Assembly: GCF_903944925.1 (NCBI RefSeq)
Contig: NZ_CAJATU010000155.1
Coordinates: forward strand, 62,001 to 126,000
Source: an uncultured Rhodopila sp.
Lineage (GTDB): Bacteria; Pseudomonadota; Alphaproteobacteria; Acetobacterales; Acetobacteraceae
DNA length: 64,000 bases
Reading direction: 5' to 3'
Positions 1-10,305 of the stretch are shown piece by piece; the first letter of the stretch is position 1; the number at the start of each line of letters is the position of its first letter. The notes below the pieces were generated by a model. The model had not been told where the DNA came from. It was given only the letters and a program-made list of their open reading frames with translations, and did not search any database. The position numbers and the translations under genes were made by a program.

Positions 1-1332
1 TTCGATTTCGAACGTCGGGCTGTTCGCGCAAAATTCCTTCCGCCGCCTGTTTTCCTGGAAGATTTCCAGTATCCGCGCGGTGACGTGTGCGAGGGCGGTG
101 GGCCAGTCACGAGGCATCGTGAAAGCCGCAGCCGGGTCGTGCCCGGTCGTGATGCGGTTGCCGGCCTCGACCAGACAGGCCGCGATTTGCTTGCTGTCCG
201 GAGGGGCGGCGATAATGTTGGACGATATCTGTTGCAGCCGATCTTTTGTTTTCGTGGCAAACGTATTGGTTATCGTGATCCCGCCACTGGCAACCATTTC
301 CAGCGACGGGTAGGATGTATGCGGGGACAGCATCAGGCAGAGAAGAATATCCGACTCCCTGATAAGCTTCGCATATTCGGAAAAGGCCATCCACGGCGCT
401 GGCCGAATTTGCTTGCCATTGGACAGGGTCATGACTGGCAGGTTGTCGCTGCCGAGCGACTGAAACTCCCATCCCTCGGCGAAGACCGGGTCAGCGGCGG
501 CGAGACGCAGCGCCTCAAAGCCGAGACCTCGCATGTTACGGCCGGGTCGAGCGTAGAACAGCAGCCGGCGGGGCGCATTGCCGGGGCGCGAACCAGAATA
601 AAAATAACGCCGATCAACCGCGGGTTCGAATACGGCGCCGCGTTCGATAAAGCCCGGATCGGCGAAACGCCCTGAGCCGCTCATACGCAGAAAATCCGCC
701 AGCATGGATTCATTGATGATTGGACGGAATTTCAGATCATAGGTGGCGAGCGCGAGCGCATAATTGCTCGACCACGGATAGAAAGCCGGTTCGAAATCTT
801 GAATAAGATAGATAAACTCCTTGATATTGGTCAGGCGTAAACAGTGTCCGATGCGGCTTGCGGTGGTCCAGTATGTCGCAAGGAACATGTCGTTCGAGCC
901 GATCGGCAACGGCGCTTCCGGATCGCAGCAGTGCCCTATGCTCAAGCCTGACAACCCTTCGTCCGACCCGGTAAGGTCCCGCAGATAGCGCCGGAACCAA
1001 TCGCGGCCGGGCTCCAACTTTTCGTCCATTGCCACGAGCCTGACAGGGACGCCGCTCGCCGCGATCTGAACCGCCATGTTCACCGCAGTGTTGGGACCGC
1101 CTGTCATGACGGGCCTGACGGCTGGCAGCATCACGTTCAGCGACGGGTGTTCCGACATCGCAGGATCGATCGTGATATTCGGCAGTTCGAATCGTTCGAT
1201 GTCGAGCAATTTCCTTTCGAATTCCAAGGGATGTCTGCTGTAATAGCGATTCGAGAAGAACTGCTGCGGGTCAGTGGACAGAAGCCGGAGTTGGGCGAGG
1301 ACCTTTGCGGGAAATTTACTGAAGCCAGCCAT
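1..1332 (-). CDS. WsaF-like glycosyltransferase, 3' end outside window
   Basis: An uninterrupted minus-strand frame of 444 codons runs from ATG at 1332 to the window edge with no stop, so the gene is incomplete at its C-terminus. It starts MAGFSKFPAKVLAQ. Stretches such as LNVMLPAVRPVMTGGPNTA, EFIYLIQDFEPAFYPW and PHTSYPSLEMVASGG match the style of WsaF/RgpF-like rhamnosyltransferases and related GT4-type enzymes with two Rossmann domains. By family, these add sugars to surface polysaccharide from nucleotide-sugar donors. It lies downstream of a methyltransferase and a flippase on the same strand, 14 bp after the methyltransferase stop, which fits a polysaccharide operon. The donor sugar cannot be read from sequence. 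The stop codon lies beyond base 1. Confidence 0.75.
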   Translation of the reverse strand, partial: MAGFSKFPAKVLAQLRLLSTDPQQFFSNRYYSRHPLEFERKLLDIERFELPNITIDPAMSEHPSLNVMLPAVRPVMTGGPNTAVNMAVQIAASGVPVRLVAMDEKLEPGRDWFRRYLRDLTGSDEGLSGLSIGHCCDPEAPLPIGSNDMFLATYWTTASRIGHCLRLTNIKEFIYLIQDFEPAFYPWSSNYALALATYDLKFRPIINESMLADFLRMSGSGRFADPGFIERGAVFEPAVDRRYFYSGSRPGNAPRRLLFYARPGRNMRGLGFEALRLAAADPVFAEGWEFQSLGSDNLPVMTLSNGKQIRPAPWMAFSEYAKLIRESDILLCLMLSPHTSYPSLEMVASGGITITNTFATKTKDRLQQISSNIIAAPPDSKQIAACLVEAGNRITTGHDPAAAFTMPRDWPTALAHVTARILEIFQENRRRKEFCANSPTFEIE

Positions 1333-1346
1333 CGCGCAGGACCTTT

Positions 1347-2219
1347 TCAGCTTGGCCAACCCCAGTTATTGTTCATCTTGGCTTGGCGTTCGAAGTTTGA
1401 GGGATCGTCGTTGGGACCCTTCCGGATGATGATCAGATTATGCTCAAAAGCGATGCTCTTGATGGTCTTCGCAAAGGCAAGGCGGCGTGCGTCCAGTCCT
1501 TCCTTCGAAAAGAACTCATTGTGATTCAGATATTTCGCCAACTCCAGGAATTCGCCGACACAGGATTGGCGGAAGGCCGGATCGAATATCGTTGTTCCAC
1601 CAAAAAATCCGGGCCAGAACGAAGTCTGCACGTCCTCGATGATGTACAGACCACCGTTCCTGAGAACGGGGAACATCTCATAGAAGGTCAAGATCTGATG
1701 AGCACTCAGGTGCGATCCGTCGTCTATGATGATATCGAAGGGACCCATCTTCTGACATAGTAGCTGTAGATCCGTGGTCCGGCTCTGATCCGCCAGGAAG
1801 GTGGAAATTCGCCCCCGCTCAAACCTGGTTTTCGGCTCAATGTCGCTTCCGATGAACCGGCCTCGCGGAAAAAATGCCCGCCACGACAGCAGTGAGGCCC
1901 CGTTCAGGACGCCGATCTCGAGCAGGGTTACAGGTTTGTATCGGAACTGGACAAGTTCCCGGTGATACGTTGCGCCATACTGATGATCGCCTACGGCCTG
2001 CTTGTCTGTGCCAAACACATGGAGAATCCAGTCCAGGCGCAATGGTAGCCAGGACAGAGCACACGCTATCCAGTAGCGTTCACGATAGCCCGTCGTCTTG
2101 CCGCCACGCAGCAATTGCAACAGACGCCAAGCTGACGCCAACGATGCCGTTGACATGTCGAGTGCGGCCTTGCGGGACATCGTGGCCGGGCGGCTATGCT
2201 CGGAAGGAACAGGCGACAT
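1347..2219 (-). CDS. Class I SAM-dependent methyltransferase, surface polysaccharide type
   Basis: A 290-residue protein. The core has a motif I-like LLEIGVLNGASLLSW, an acidic GSDIEP where the SAM ribose would sit, FDIIIDDGSHLSAHQI, and GGLYIIEDVQTS. This pattern is typical of the Methyltransf_24/CmcI-like group that methylates sugars in polysaccharide and antibiotic pathways. It sits between a flippase upstream and a WsaF-like glycosyltransferase downstream on the same strand, so methylation of a surface glycan is likely. The start is uncertain: ATG at 2219, 2180 or 2156 are all in frame and none has a strong ribosome-binding site. The first about 35 residues look poorly conserved. Substrate unknown. 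Confidence 0.75.
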   Translation of the reverse strand: MSPVPSEHSRPATMSRKAALDMSTASLASAWRLLQLLRGGKTTGYRERYWIACALSWLPLRLDWILHVFGTDKQAVGDHQYGATYHRELVQFRYKPVTLLEIGVLNGASLLSWRAFFPRGRFIGSDIEPKTRFERGRISTFLADQSRTTDLQLLCQKMGPFDIIIDDGSHLSAHQILTFYEMFPVLRNGGLYIIEDVQTSFWPGFFGGTTIFDPAFRQSCVGEFLELAKYLNHNEFFSKEGLDARRLAFAKTIKSIAFEHNLIIIRKGPNDDPSNFERQAKMNNNWGWPS

Positions 2220-2324
2220 GGAACCCTACAGTTCAGGTGGTCAGACAATCAATACGCCGTCTCGTGCCGATGGCGCAAGCTTCGCTTCCCGCCGGCGGGG
2301 CGTCGTCTGGCACTTGGCTTCGAC

Positions 2325-3851
2325 TCATTCGAACGTAATCCGTTTCTGCCGCAGCAGCCTGATTGCGAGATCGCCGGCAATGCCGACCAATGTCGCTTCC
2401 GGGCCGCCAGGCCGGCCAACGGCCGTCCAAAGAGCCATTTGTAGTCCGACGCAGCCGATTATGCAGCCGAGTCCGATCGTCCCGCCGATGAACAGCGCCT
2501 GGAATGGCGCCATGGACACCGCATGCCAACCCAGACCCGTGCCCGAAACGACCAAGGCGACGGCCAGCCCCGGCAGCAGGGTCCTGAGAACACCTGGCCA
2601 GACCTCCAGCCAGTCGAGCCGGCCGGTGCGCGCAAGCTGAAACAGGAACAGTCCCGCCTCCGCGGCAATCACACCGAAGACCGCGAGCGCCGCCAGGTCC
2701 AGCCGCCGGTAGCCGGCCACTGCACAGACCGCCAGCACGCGCGTGCCAGCCGACGCTGCCACCGCCCAAAAATTCCGCCGAACCCGCCCGGAGGCATTCA
2801 GCACCGTCGCGGACACGAAGGTGACCGGCGTTATGGCACAGGCCAGCGCGAAGATAGCAATGACCGGCTGTCCGATGGCCCAGGACGGTCCAAGCAGCGC
2901 AGCCACCACATAACCGGATGTTGCAGAAATGCCGAGGGAGATCGGAAACACGATCATCAGCAACACGGCCATGAGTGGCAGCGCCAGACCCAGAGGCTCG
3001 GTGCCGCGGTTTCGCGCCGCCGCGACCCCCGCATACAGTGCGCGTGTCGCGGGATCGACAAGTTCGGAAGCCGGCAGCAACCCGATTTCCGCCGACAGCA
3101 AAAACACGCCAAGCTGGGCCATGCCAATTGCAGGTCCCAGTACGAAGGCATCGCATCGATACCACACCATATAGGCCATGCTCGAAGCCCATGACCAGAA
3201 GGAAAACTCCGCGAGGTCGCGCCAGCGCGACAAGGACAGGCGAGGCCTGTACGGCTGGACCCAGTACGTCATGAATGTGCGCGACAGGCGGCCAACGACG
3301 ATACCTATGATCAGCGACCAGTAGCTGCGGAACGCGAACGCGGCGCCGGTAGCACACAAGAACTGAAGGATTCGTGATACAAACAGAAGGCGGAACTCGA
3401 CATCGAACCGCAAATCACGCTGAAACCTGACGACAGCGATGTTGTCGAATCCGCCAACCGCCGCCACCGCGGCAAGTATAAAAAGCAGCGGCTTGAGCCT
3501 GTCATCGCCGAACCACCAACTGGCGCTCCAGGCGCCGCAGGCAACAATCAGGCCGGTAAGCAGTCCGCGGATGGCCTGTATCGTAAACGCTGTGTCATAT
3601 AGCCTCGTGTCATCGTCGGCCAGCCGGACCAGAGCAGCCTGAAGACCGAGCTCCGATAGCGAATCAATGGCCGCAGCAAACGACGTTGCGATCGCGACGA
3701 GGCCGAAATCGGCAGGAACTAACAATCGTGCAAGTACAAGCGTGCTCACCAACCCGAGCGCACGGGTGACCATACGCCAGGCAACCATCCAGGATGCGCC
3801 GATCACGGTTCGGCTAGTAACCGATCCTTCTTTACCCTGCGCTGCAAACAT
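2325..3851 (-). CDS. Polysaccharide flippase, Wzx/PST family
   Basis: A 508-residue integral membrane protein with about 12-14 hydrophobic segments spread along its length and a short basic N-terminus. An early motif, LGLVSTLVLARLLVPADFG, is characteristic of the polysaccharide-transporter (PST/MVF) flippases. These move undecaprenyl-linked repeat units across the inner membrane. I chose ATG 3851, preceded by CAGGACGGTTG, over a TTG one codon upstream. Neighbours downstream are a methyltransferase and a glycosyltransferase on the same strand; upstream is the deacetylase-GT4 fusion. Its low similarity to the second flippase in this window (48929-50395) suggests two separate polysaccharide systems. 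Confidence 0.88.
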   Translation of the reverse strand: MFAAQGKEGSVTSRTVIGASWMVAWRMVTRALGLVSTLVLARLLVPADFGLVAIATSFAAAIDSLSELGLQAALVRLADDDTRLYDTAFTIQAIRGLLTGLIVACGAWSASWWFGDDRLKPLLFILAAVAAVGGFDNIAVVRFQRDLRFDVEFRLLFVSRILQFLCATGAAFAFRSYWSLIIGIVVGRLSRTFMTYWVQPYRPRLSLSRWRDLAEFSFWSWASSMAYMVWYRCDAFVLGPAIGMAQLGVFLLSAEIGLLPASELVDPATRALYAGVAAARNRGTEPLGLALPLMAVLLMIVFPISLGISATSGYVVAALLGPSWAIGQPVIAIFALACAITPVTFVSATVLNASGRVRRNFWAVAASAGTRVLAVCAVAGYRRLDLAALAVFGVIAAEAGLFLFQLARTGRLDWLEVWPGVLRTLLPGLAVALVVSGTGLGWHAVSMAPFQALFIGGTIGLGCIIGCVGLQMALWTAVGRPGGPEATLVGIAGDLAIRLLRQKRITFE

Positions 3852-3979
3852 CAACCGTCCTGAAACTATACACTCATGTTATTAGCACCGAGTTGGACCA
3901 ATGCGGATTGTTTTCACGTCGGGAAGCGGCCAAGCCCCGCGTATGCAATCGAAGGAGTTGTTTCTTATTCTTATCCTGA

Positions 3980-6316
3980 TCAGCCGCTCCGCCAGGGCAC
4001 GAAACCGTCGCAGAACCGGAGGAACTGCTCCACCCGGCGATCCCAGCCCGACGCACTGGCAACCTCAATGCCGCCGGCCCGCAATTGCCCACGCAGAGCT
4101 TCGTCGTCGAAAACGGCAGTCACCGCCGCGGCGATCGCCGCAATGTCGTTCCCATCCACCACCAGGCCGTTTACGTGATCCGTCACCGCGTCGACGCTGC
4201 CGCCAGCCCGTCCCGCGATAACCGGAACGCCGCAGGCGTTCGCCTCCAGGAACACCAGGCCGAATCCCTCGGTCTCGCCGTCCGGCATCTCGCGGTTGGC
4301 CATGATGAACACATCGCCCAGGCTATAGTGATCGGCCAGTTCGTAGTCCGGAACCTCGCCGGCGAACATCACGCTGGCTCCAAGGCCATGCAACGCCACC
4401 AGCTTCTCCAGCTCGGGCCGATAGTCGCCTTCGCCGACGATCAGGTAGATCAGGTCCGGGACGCGCTGAAGCACCAGCGGCAGGCTTTCGATCACGCGAT
4501 CGATTCCCTTGCGGGCGTAAAGCCGGCTCACGGTCAGCAACACCCGCCGTCCCTTAAGGCTGTAGCGACGGACGAGGTCATCCCGCCGCGGCCGCGGCGC
4601 GAACCGGGTCAGGTCCACCCCGTTGGACACCAATTCGATCTTCTCGGGCCGCACGCCAAAACCGTTGGCCAGGGCGTCGCGCGTGAACCGGCTTACGGCA
4701 ATAAGTCCGTCCGCCGCTTTCAGCGCCCGGCGCCGCCGCCGGCCGCCCTTGTCGTAGTCGCTTCGCGTGCTGATCTCCTCGCCGTGGACATAGAACAACG
4801 TCTTCAGCCCGAACAACAACCGGCATGTGTCGGCCAGCCAGCCACCGGCCACCAGTTCACCGACGCACACAACGGTAATGTTCTCATCGCGGACGATGCG
4901 ACGGACGGTGCGCAAGACGCGCAGGCGAATCAGCAAATCGGTGAAGACCCCGGCCGCGCGCCGAAGTTTGCCGACGTCTGCCGGCAGGAAGCTAGTACGC
5001 AACAAAGGAACCCGGTATACCTTGAACGGCGCCTGCCGATCGAATTCGCGCCAGCCGTTGATGGGCCAGCCGGTGCGATAATCCTCCTCGGGAGCAAGCA
5101 CCGAAATCCGGCCACCACCGAAGCGGGCGAGGCTGTCATAGACGATCGCGGACCCGCCATGGATCGGGGGAAAGATGCTTGCGACGACGAGGCAACGGCT
5201 CGCCCCGCGCGCTTTCGCGGTTGCCGGGGCGGAGGCAGTCCGTGTCTCGGGGCGCGGCCGCGACAAATCCCCGGTGCTGTCCGGCCTGCCTTCAAGCAGG
5301 CGATCGTGCAGCTCGCGCACAGTCAGGAACACGCCGCCCAGTTCGTCGCGAAAGAAGCTGAGATAACCGGACAGCTTGTCGAGAAACACCGCGAGGTCTT
5401 CCTGATTGCGCACGTAGGGTGTGTGTCCAGGCTCGAGCGACGGGCTGTGGTAGCTCAGGTTGAGAATCCGCTCGCCACGCTTCAGCAAGGCGCGGGTCAC
5501 GCGCTTCATTGCCGCCAGGTCCGATCCCTCGGGCGACAGGGTGATCCGCTCCATCAGGCCTGTGCGTGCCAACAGGCCACCGGCGTGGACGTCGCGAAAC
5601 GGCCGCTCCCCCGCCTTGGCGTAAATCGACGGAAACCGCTCCGCCCACAAGCCGGTCAGGGCTCGGGTCACCGGCAACTCCAACATGCGGCGGCCGGGTC
5701 CGAACCAAAACGGCCCGTAGTCGAAGGATGAAAAGTCCGGGCCGCCGGAGGCCGTATAGCAGGTGCGGGGAATCAGGCTGGTATCGACCAGGTAGCCCTC
5801 ATCCTGCAGCAGCGACGCGGTGGACGGCCCAACGCCGTATCGGCCTGCCTTGTAGACCGTCGGCGTCAGGTCAAACTGATTGCGGACGGCTTCCGACAGG
5901 CGGTGAAGCTTGTCGCGCTCCAGCACCTTCGGCAGGTTGCCCGGATAGGACAGACGCTCCTCGACTCCGCCCTCGAACGGAGGGGTCACCCATGGGTGCA
6001 ATTGGGCGCCGATATCGCAACGGCCATCTGCCAGGAAATCCCGCAGCACGCCGGCCGCGGCGGGATCCGACGCAATCGGATAGGTGACCAGATACGTGGG
6101 CTTCGCGTTGTAACAGCCAAACAGATCCTGCGCCCGCCGCTGATGACGGATGGACGACGTCGTGTATCCGACGGGCGAAACCGGACCACCCCATTCGAAT
6201 TCCTCTTCCGCATCGACGATGATGCAGAGGATGGGCGGGCCCGGCGGCAGGCGGATTGGCTCCGCTCCCGGGAACAGCAAGCCAGGATCGGCTCCCGGCT
6301 TCGGCGGCGGACGCAT
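3980..6316 (-). CDS. Polysaccharide deacetylase (WalW-like) fused to GT4 glycosyltransferase
   Basis: A 778-residue two-domain protein. The N-terminal third begins with LCIIVDAEEEFEWGG and carries DIGAQLHPWVTPPFE, matching WalW-like members of the NodB/polysaccharide-deacetylase superfamily (an acidic pair near the start and a conserved His). After a low-complexity linker near residue 350, a GT4 glycosyltransferase follows: VVASIFPPIHGGSA, then LLTVSRLYARKGIDRVIESL, and the donor-binding EGFGLVFLEANACGVPV with its Glu. It heads the polysaccharide genes 3850-1 on the same strand. ATG 6316 or TTG 6325 may start it; a GAGGAG lies just upstream of both (12 and 3 bases away). One polypeptide could glycosylate and deacetylate the same glycan, but substrate is unknown. 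Confidence 0.85.
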   Translation of the reverse strand: MRPPPKPGADPGLLFPGAEPIRLPPGPPILCIIVDAEEEFEWGGPVSPVGYTTSSIRHQRRAQDLFGCYNAKPTYLVTYPIASDPAAAGVLRDFLADGRCDIGAQLHPWVTPPFEGGVEERLSYPGNLPKVLERDKLHRLSEAVRNQFDLTPTVYKAGRYGVGPSTASLLQDEGYLVDTSLIPRTCYTASGGPDFSSFDYGPFWFGPGRRMLELPVTRALTGLWAERFPSIYAKAGERPFRDVHAGGLLARTGLMERITLSPEGSDLAAMKRVTRALLKRGERILNLSYHSPSLEPGHTPYVRNQEDLAVFLDKLSGYLSFFRDELGGVFLTVRELHDRLLEGRPDSTGDLSRPRPETRTASAPATAKARGASRCLVVASIFPPIHGGSAIVYDSLARFGGGRISVLAPEEDYRTGWPINGWREFDRQAPFKVYRVPLLRTSFLPADVGKLRRAAGVFTDLLIRLRVLRTVRRIVRDENITVVCVGELVAGGWLADTCRLLFGLKTLFYVHGEEISTRSDYDKGGRRRRRALKAADGLIAVSRFTRDALANGFGVRPEKIELVSNGVDLTRFAPRPRRDDLVRRYSLKGRRVLLTVSRLYARKGIDRVIESLPLVLQRVPDLIYLIVGEGDYRPELEKLVALHGLGASVMFAGEVPDYELADHYSLGDVFIMANREMPDGETEGFGLVFLEANACGVPVIAGRAGGSVDAVTDHVNGLVVDGNDIAAIAAAVTAVFDDEALRGQLRAGGIEVASASGWDRRVEQFLRFCDGFVPWRSG

Positions 6317-6408
6317 ACGACGCAACGTCTCCTCAATGCGGTCACCGGTGGACAGCAGATACCGGCGAGGTGAGGTTTAGCGGCTTCGTTGCGATTTCAA
6401 AGGATAAT

Positions 6409-7419
6409 CTACGATGCGAGAGGAATCACCTGCGCATAGGGGACTTCATCCAGATGACAGGCTGACAGGTGCTCCTCGGCAACGGCCCGCAAAACCGGCT
6501 CCTCCGCACGGCAGCGGTCGAACACGTATGGGCATCGGGTATGGAAGCGGCAGCCGGAGGGCGGATTGATCGGGCTGGGCACGTCCCCTTTCAGGATGAT
6601 CCGCTGGCGCTTCGCCGCCGGGTCGGGGACCGGGACGGCGGACAGCAGGGCACGCGTATAGGGATGGTGCGGCCGGGCGAACAGGCCGCGGCGATCCGCC
6701 AGCTCGACAATCTTGCCCAGGTACATCACGGCCACCCGATGCGTCAGATGCTCCACCGTGGCCAGGTCGTGGCTGATGAACAGCAGCGCCAGTCCGAGTT
6801 CATCCTGCAAATCGGCCAGCAGGTTGATGATCTGCGCCTTGACCGAGACGTCGAGCGCCGACACCGCCTCATCGCAGATGATCAAATCCGCTCCCGGCGC
6901 CAAAGCCCGGGCGATGCCGATGCGCTGCCGCTGGCCGCCGGAGAATTCGTGCGGGAACCGGTTGATGGCATCCCGCGGCAGGCGGACCTTGTCCATCAGC
7001 GCCTCGACCTTCTCGGTCAGGTCGCCCCGCCCGCTGGCCATGCCGAAGTTGACCAGCGGTTCGGCGAGGATGTCGCGCACCTTCATGCGCGGGTTCAGGC
7101 TGCTGAACGGGTCCTGGAAGACCACCTGCATCCGCTTGCGCATGGCACGAAGCTGCCCGGCCCGCATAAGGTCGATGCGTTCGCCGTCCAGGTAGACCTC
7201 GCCTTCCGTGAGTTTGAACAGGCGCAGGATGGCGCGGCCGACGGTCGATTTGCCGCAACCGGATTCGCCCACCAGCGACAGGGTTTCGCCGCGCTGGATG
7301 CTGAAGGAGACGCCGTCGACCGCGTAGACCCTGGCTGTCTCTCGCCCGAACAAGCCACCATGGATCGGGAAATGCTTCTTGAGGCCGTTCACCTCCAACA
7401 GCGGGACGTCCGCGTTCAT
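6409..7419 (-). CDS. dppF: Dipeptide/oligopeptide ABC transporter ATP-binding protein DppF-like
   Basis: A 336-residue ABC ATPase. It has Walker [11 protein letters not shown]-loop [13 protein letters not shown], signature [14 protein letters not shown], Walker [16 protein letters not shown] and the H-loop ISHD. The C-terminal oligo_HPY region includes [16 protein letters not shown], whose Cys residues are the usual ones in Dpp/Opp ATPases. The start overlaps the stop of the DppD-like gene by 4 bases, indicating translational coupling. With DppD it forms the ATPase pair that powers peptide or similar solute import. It is the last gene of the transporter operon (12064 to 6409). Confidence 0.93.
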   Translation of the reverse strand: MNADVPLLEVNGLKKHFPIHGGLFGRETARVYAVDGVSFSIQRGETLSLVGESGCGKSTVGRAILRLFKLTEGEVYLDGERIDLMRAGQLRAMRKRMQVVFQDPFSSLNPRMKVRDILAEPLVNFGMASGRGDLTEKVEALMDKVRLPRDAINRFPHEFSGGQRQRIGIARALAPGADLIICDEAVSALDVSVKAQIINLLADLQDELGLALLFISHDLATVEHLTHRVAVMYLGKIVELADRRGLFARPHHPYTRALLSAVPVPDPAAKRQRIILKGDVPSPINPPSGCRFHTRCPYVFDRCRAEEPVLRAVAEEHLSACHLDEVPYAQVIPLAS

Positions 7420-8405
7420 GCGGGCACCGTCTGCCCGGGGTAGTGGCAGGCGACCCGATGCGCGGGACCCTTGACCTCGATCGCGGGTGCGATCCGGCGG
7501 CAGGCATCGGTGACCATTGGACAGCGCCCGGCGAAGGCGCAGCCGGTAATGGGCTTGTGCAGGCTGGGGACGAGGCCGGTGATCTCCGCCAACTTGCCGC
7601 GGCCGTTGGCTTCAAGGGAGGACCCGAGCTTCGGCATCGCCCCCAGCAGGCCGCGGGTATAGGGGTGCATCGGGCGCGCGAAGATTTCGGCGACGGGGGC
7701 TTCTTCGACCTTGCGGCCGGCGTACATAACCACCACCCGCTGCGCCATTTCCGCGACGACCCCCAGATCGTGGGTGATCAGCATGATCGCGGATCCCATG
7801 CGGGTCTTCAGGTCGCGCATCAGGTCGAGGATCTGCGCCTGGATGGTGACGTCCAGCGCGGTCGTCGGCTCATCGGCGATCAGCAGCCTGGGATTGCAGG
7901 CCAGCGCCATGGCGATCATCACCCGCTGCCGCATGCCGCCGGAGAGTTGGTGCGGATATTCGCGCACCCGCCTGGCCGGCGCAGGTATGCCGACGAGGGT
8001 CAGCATCTCGACCGCCTTGGCCTCGGCATCGCGCGCGTTCATGCCCTGGTGCAGCCGGACCGTCTCGCCGATTTGCTTCCCCACGGTCAGCACCGGATTC
8101 AGGCTGGTCATCGGCTCCTGGAAGATCATCGAGATCGCATTGCCGCGGATGTCCCGCATCTCCTGCTCGGAGACCTTCAGCAGGTCGCGGCCCTGGAAGC
8201 GGATGCTGCCGGCGATCTTGCCAGGCGGTTCCTGGATCAGCCGCAGGATCGACATTGAGGTCACCGACTTGCCGCAGCCGGATTCGCCGACAATGCCGAC
8301 GGTCTCGCCGGCCTCGATATGGAAGGACAGTCCCTCCACCGCGCGGACCACGCCGTCCGGCGTGCCGAAATGGGTCTGCAGGTTCTCGACTTCGAGCAGC
8401 GCCAT
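7416..8405 (-). CDS. dppD: Dipeptide/oligopeptide ABC transporter ATP-binding protein DppD-like
   Basis: A 329-residue ATPase starting [14 protein letters not shown] at 8405; the open frame runs further upstream but that extension is Arg/Pro-rich and overlaps the permease gene, so it is excluded. Walker [11 protein letters not shown]-loop [13 protein letters not shown], signature [14 protein letters not shown], Walker [15 protein letters not shown] and H-loop ITHD are intact. The C-terminus has the oligo_HPY segment [15 protein letters not shown]. It starts 5 bp after the DppC-like stop and overlaps DppF-like by 4 bp. Role: one of two ATPases energising peptide uptake at the inner membrane. 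Confidence 0.93.
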   Translation of the reverse strand: MALLEVENLQTHFGTPDGVVRAVEGLSFHIEAGETVGIVGESGCGKSVTSMSILRLIQEPPGKIAGSIRFQGRDLLKVSEQEMRDIRGNAISMIFQEPMTSLNPVLTVGKQIGETVRLHQGMNARDAEAKAVEMLTLVGIPAPARRVREYPHQLSGGMRQRVMIAMALACNPRLLIADEPTTALDVTIQAQILDLMRDLKTRMGSAIMLITHDLGVVAEMAQRVVVMYAGRKVEEAPVAEIFARPMHPYTRGLLGAMPKLGSSLEANGRGKLAEITGLVPSLHKPITGCAFAGRCPMVTDACRRIAPAIEVKGPAHRVACHYPGQTVPA

Positions 8406-8410
8406 CGGAG

Positions 8411-9313
8411 CTAAAGCCGCTTCGCCAGGCGCGGGTCGAGCGCGTCGCGCAGGCCGTCGCCCAGCAGGTTTACGGCGAGGACGGTAACCGACAGGAAGAT
8501 CGCCGGAAAGAACACGATATAGGGCTTCACCTGCCACAGCGCCCGCCCCTCGGCCATGATATTCCCCCAGCTCGGGATTATCGGCGGCGTGCCGGCGCCG
8601 ATGAACGACAAGGTCGCCTCGGTGATCATCGCGGAGGCGCAGATGAAGGTGGCCTGCACCATCAGCGGCGCCAGGGTATTGGGCAGGATGTGCTTCCAGA
8701 TGATGGCGGGTACCCGCGTGCCGGAAGCGATGGCGGCCTCCACATACGGCTGCTCCCGCAGCGACAGCACCAGGCCGCGCACAAGGCGCGAGACACGCGG
8801 GAACTCAGCGATGCTGATGGCGATGATGACGTTCTGCACCGACGCCCGGGTCAACGCCATCAGCGCGATGGCCAGCAGTATCGGCGGGATCGACATCAGG
8901 CCGTCCATCGCCCGCATGATCACCGTATCCAGGCCGCGGATGAAGCCGGACACCAGGCCGATGAACGTGCCGAGCACGGAGGCGAACAACGCCACCGAAA
9001 ACCCCACGGTCAGCGAGACTCGCGATCCGTACAGCACCCGCGAATAGACGTCGCGGCCGAGCATGTCGGTGCCGAACCAGTACAACGCCGAAGGTTCCCG
9101 CGTGCGCTTCGCCGGAGCCAGCGCCGTCGGGTCCCTAATTCCCAGATACGGTGCAAAGATGGCGATGAAGATCATCACGCCGACGAGCAGGCCGCCGACG
9201 CAGATCGTCGGGTGGCGATAGATGAACCCCGCGATCCGCCCACGCTGCTTCGCCTCCGGCAGGATGGCTGGCAGGTCCGGCGCGGCGGTGAAATCGGGCG
9301 TGGTGACGCTCAA
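8411..9313 (-). CDS. dppC: Dipeptide/oligopeptide ABC transporter permease DppC-like
   Basis: A 300-residue inner-membrane permease with an N-terminal membrane segment ([20 protein letters not shown]), the periplasmic [18 protein letters not shown] typical of DppC/OppC, and an EAA-loop-like region [20 protein letters not shown]. The start is TTG at 9313, whose TTGA overlaps the TGA of the upstream DppB-like gene; GAGG lies about 8-10 bases before it. Its partner permease is immediately upstream and the ATPases immediately downstream. Substrate specificity is set by the binding protein and is not deducible here. Confidence 0.92.
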   Translation of the reverse strand: MSVTTPDFTAAPDLPAILPEAKQRGRIAGFIYRHPTICVGGLLVGVMIFIAIFAPYLGIRDPTALAPAKRTREPSALYWFGTDMLGRDVYSRVLYGSRVSLTVGFSVALFASVLGTFIGLVSGFIRGLDTVIMRAMDGLMSIPPILLAIALMALTRASVQNVIIAISIAEFPRVSRLVRGLVLSLREQPYVEAAIASGTRVPAIIWKHILPNTLAPLMVQATFICASAMITEATLSFIGAGTPPIIPSWGNIMAEGRALWQVKPYIVFFPAIFLSVTVLAVNLLGDGLRDALDPRLAKRL

Positions 9314-10251
9314 TAGCGGATCCTCGGGTCGAACAGCGTGTAGAGAAGATCAACGCCCAGATTGACCAGTACATAGGCGAAGCTGAACAGCAGCACGACG
9401 CCCTGGATCACCGGATAGTCGCGCCGCAGGATCGCATCCACCGTCAGCCGGCCGAGGCCCGGGATGGCGAACACGCTCTCGGTCACCACCGCTCCGCCGA
9501 TAAGCGCCGCGAAACCGATGCCGACGATGGTGACGATGGGCACGGCGGCGTTCTTCAGCGCGTGGACGAACAGCATGCCGCGCTGGCCGACGCCCTTGGC
9601 TTTCGCGGTGCGGATATAGTCCTGCGACAGCACATCCAGCATCGTGGCGCGCGTGATGCGGGCGATCAGCGCCATATAGACCAGCCCCAACGCGACCGAG
9701 GGCAGGATCAGGTTCCGCAGGAACGGGATCAGGCCCTCGCTGATCGAGGTGAACCCCTGCACCGGCAGCCAGTCCAGACGCAGCGCAAATACGTATGCCA
9801 ATACATAGCCGATGACGAAGACCGGCGTCGAAAACCCGAGCACGGCGACCATCATCACGGTCCGGTCGATCCAGGTGCCATGCTTCCAGGCGGCGAGGAC
9901 GCCCATCGGGATTGCCAGTGTCAGCGACAGGATCAGGGTCAGCATCATCAGCGACAGCGTCGGCTCGATCCGCTGCGCGATCATGTGGGTGACCGGCAGG
10001 TTGGTGAAGATCGAAGTGCCGAGGTCGCCTTGCAGGATGTGCCAGAACCAGTCGAAGAACCGCACCAGGAACGGCCGATCGAGCCCGAGCGAGGCGCGGA
10101 TGCGGTCCACGTCCGCGGGGGTGGCCTGGTCCCCGGCGATGATGGCGGCCGGGTCGCCGGGGGCGATGTAAAGCAGGCTGAACACGAACAGCGCGACCAG
10201 CAGGACGACGGGAATCGTCGAGGCGATCCGGCGGGCTATGTAGGCAAACAT
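9310..10251 (-). CDS. dppB: Dipeptide/oligopeptide ABC transporter permease DppB-like
   Basis: A 313-residue membrane permease. The N-terminus MFAYIARRIASTIPVVL and the following FSLLYIAPGDPAAII are hallmark features of DppB/OppB, as is the end [12 protein letters not shown]. The cytoplasmic EAA loop (YIRTAKAKGVGQRG) contacts the ATPases. About six membrane segments are visible. It follows the binding-protein gene after a 217 bp gap that holds REP-like palindromes, and overlaps the DppC-like gene by 4 bp. Confidence 0.93.
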   Translation of the reverse strand: MFAYIARRIASTIPVVLLVALFVFSLLYIAPGDPAAIIAGDQATPADVDRIRASLGLDRPFLVRFFDWFWHILQGDLGTSIFTNLPVTHMIAQRIEPTLSLMMLTLILSLTLAIPMGVLAAWKHGTWIDRTVMMVAVLGFSTPVFVIGYVLAYVFALRLDWLPVQGFTSISEGLIPFLRNLILPSVALGLVYMALIARITRATMLDVLSQDYIRTAKAKGVGQRGMLFVHALKNAAVPIVTIVGIGFAALIGGAVVTESVFAIPGLGRLTVDAILRRDYPVIQGVVLLFSFAYVLVNLGVDLLYTLFDPRIRY

Positions 10252-10305
10252 CTAGCGGCGGGGTCCGGTAAACGGGCCGCCCGCGCAGTATCGAACCGTG
10301 ACCGC

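Noticed and set aside
4085-5731. Long plus-strand frame opposite the deacetylase-GT4 fusion
   Set aside because: It is the antisense of a gene with clear domains; composition is Arg/Pro/Gln/His-rich as expected of a high-GC shadow frame.
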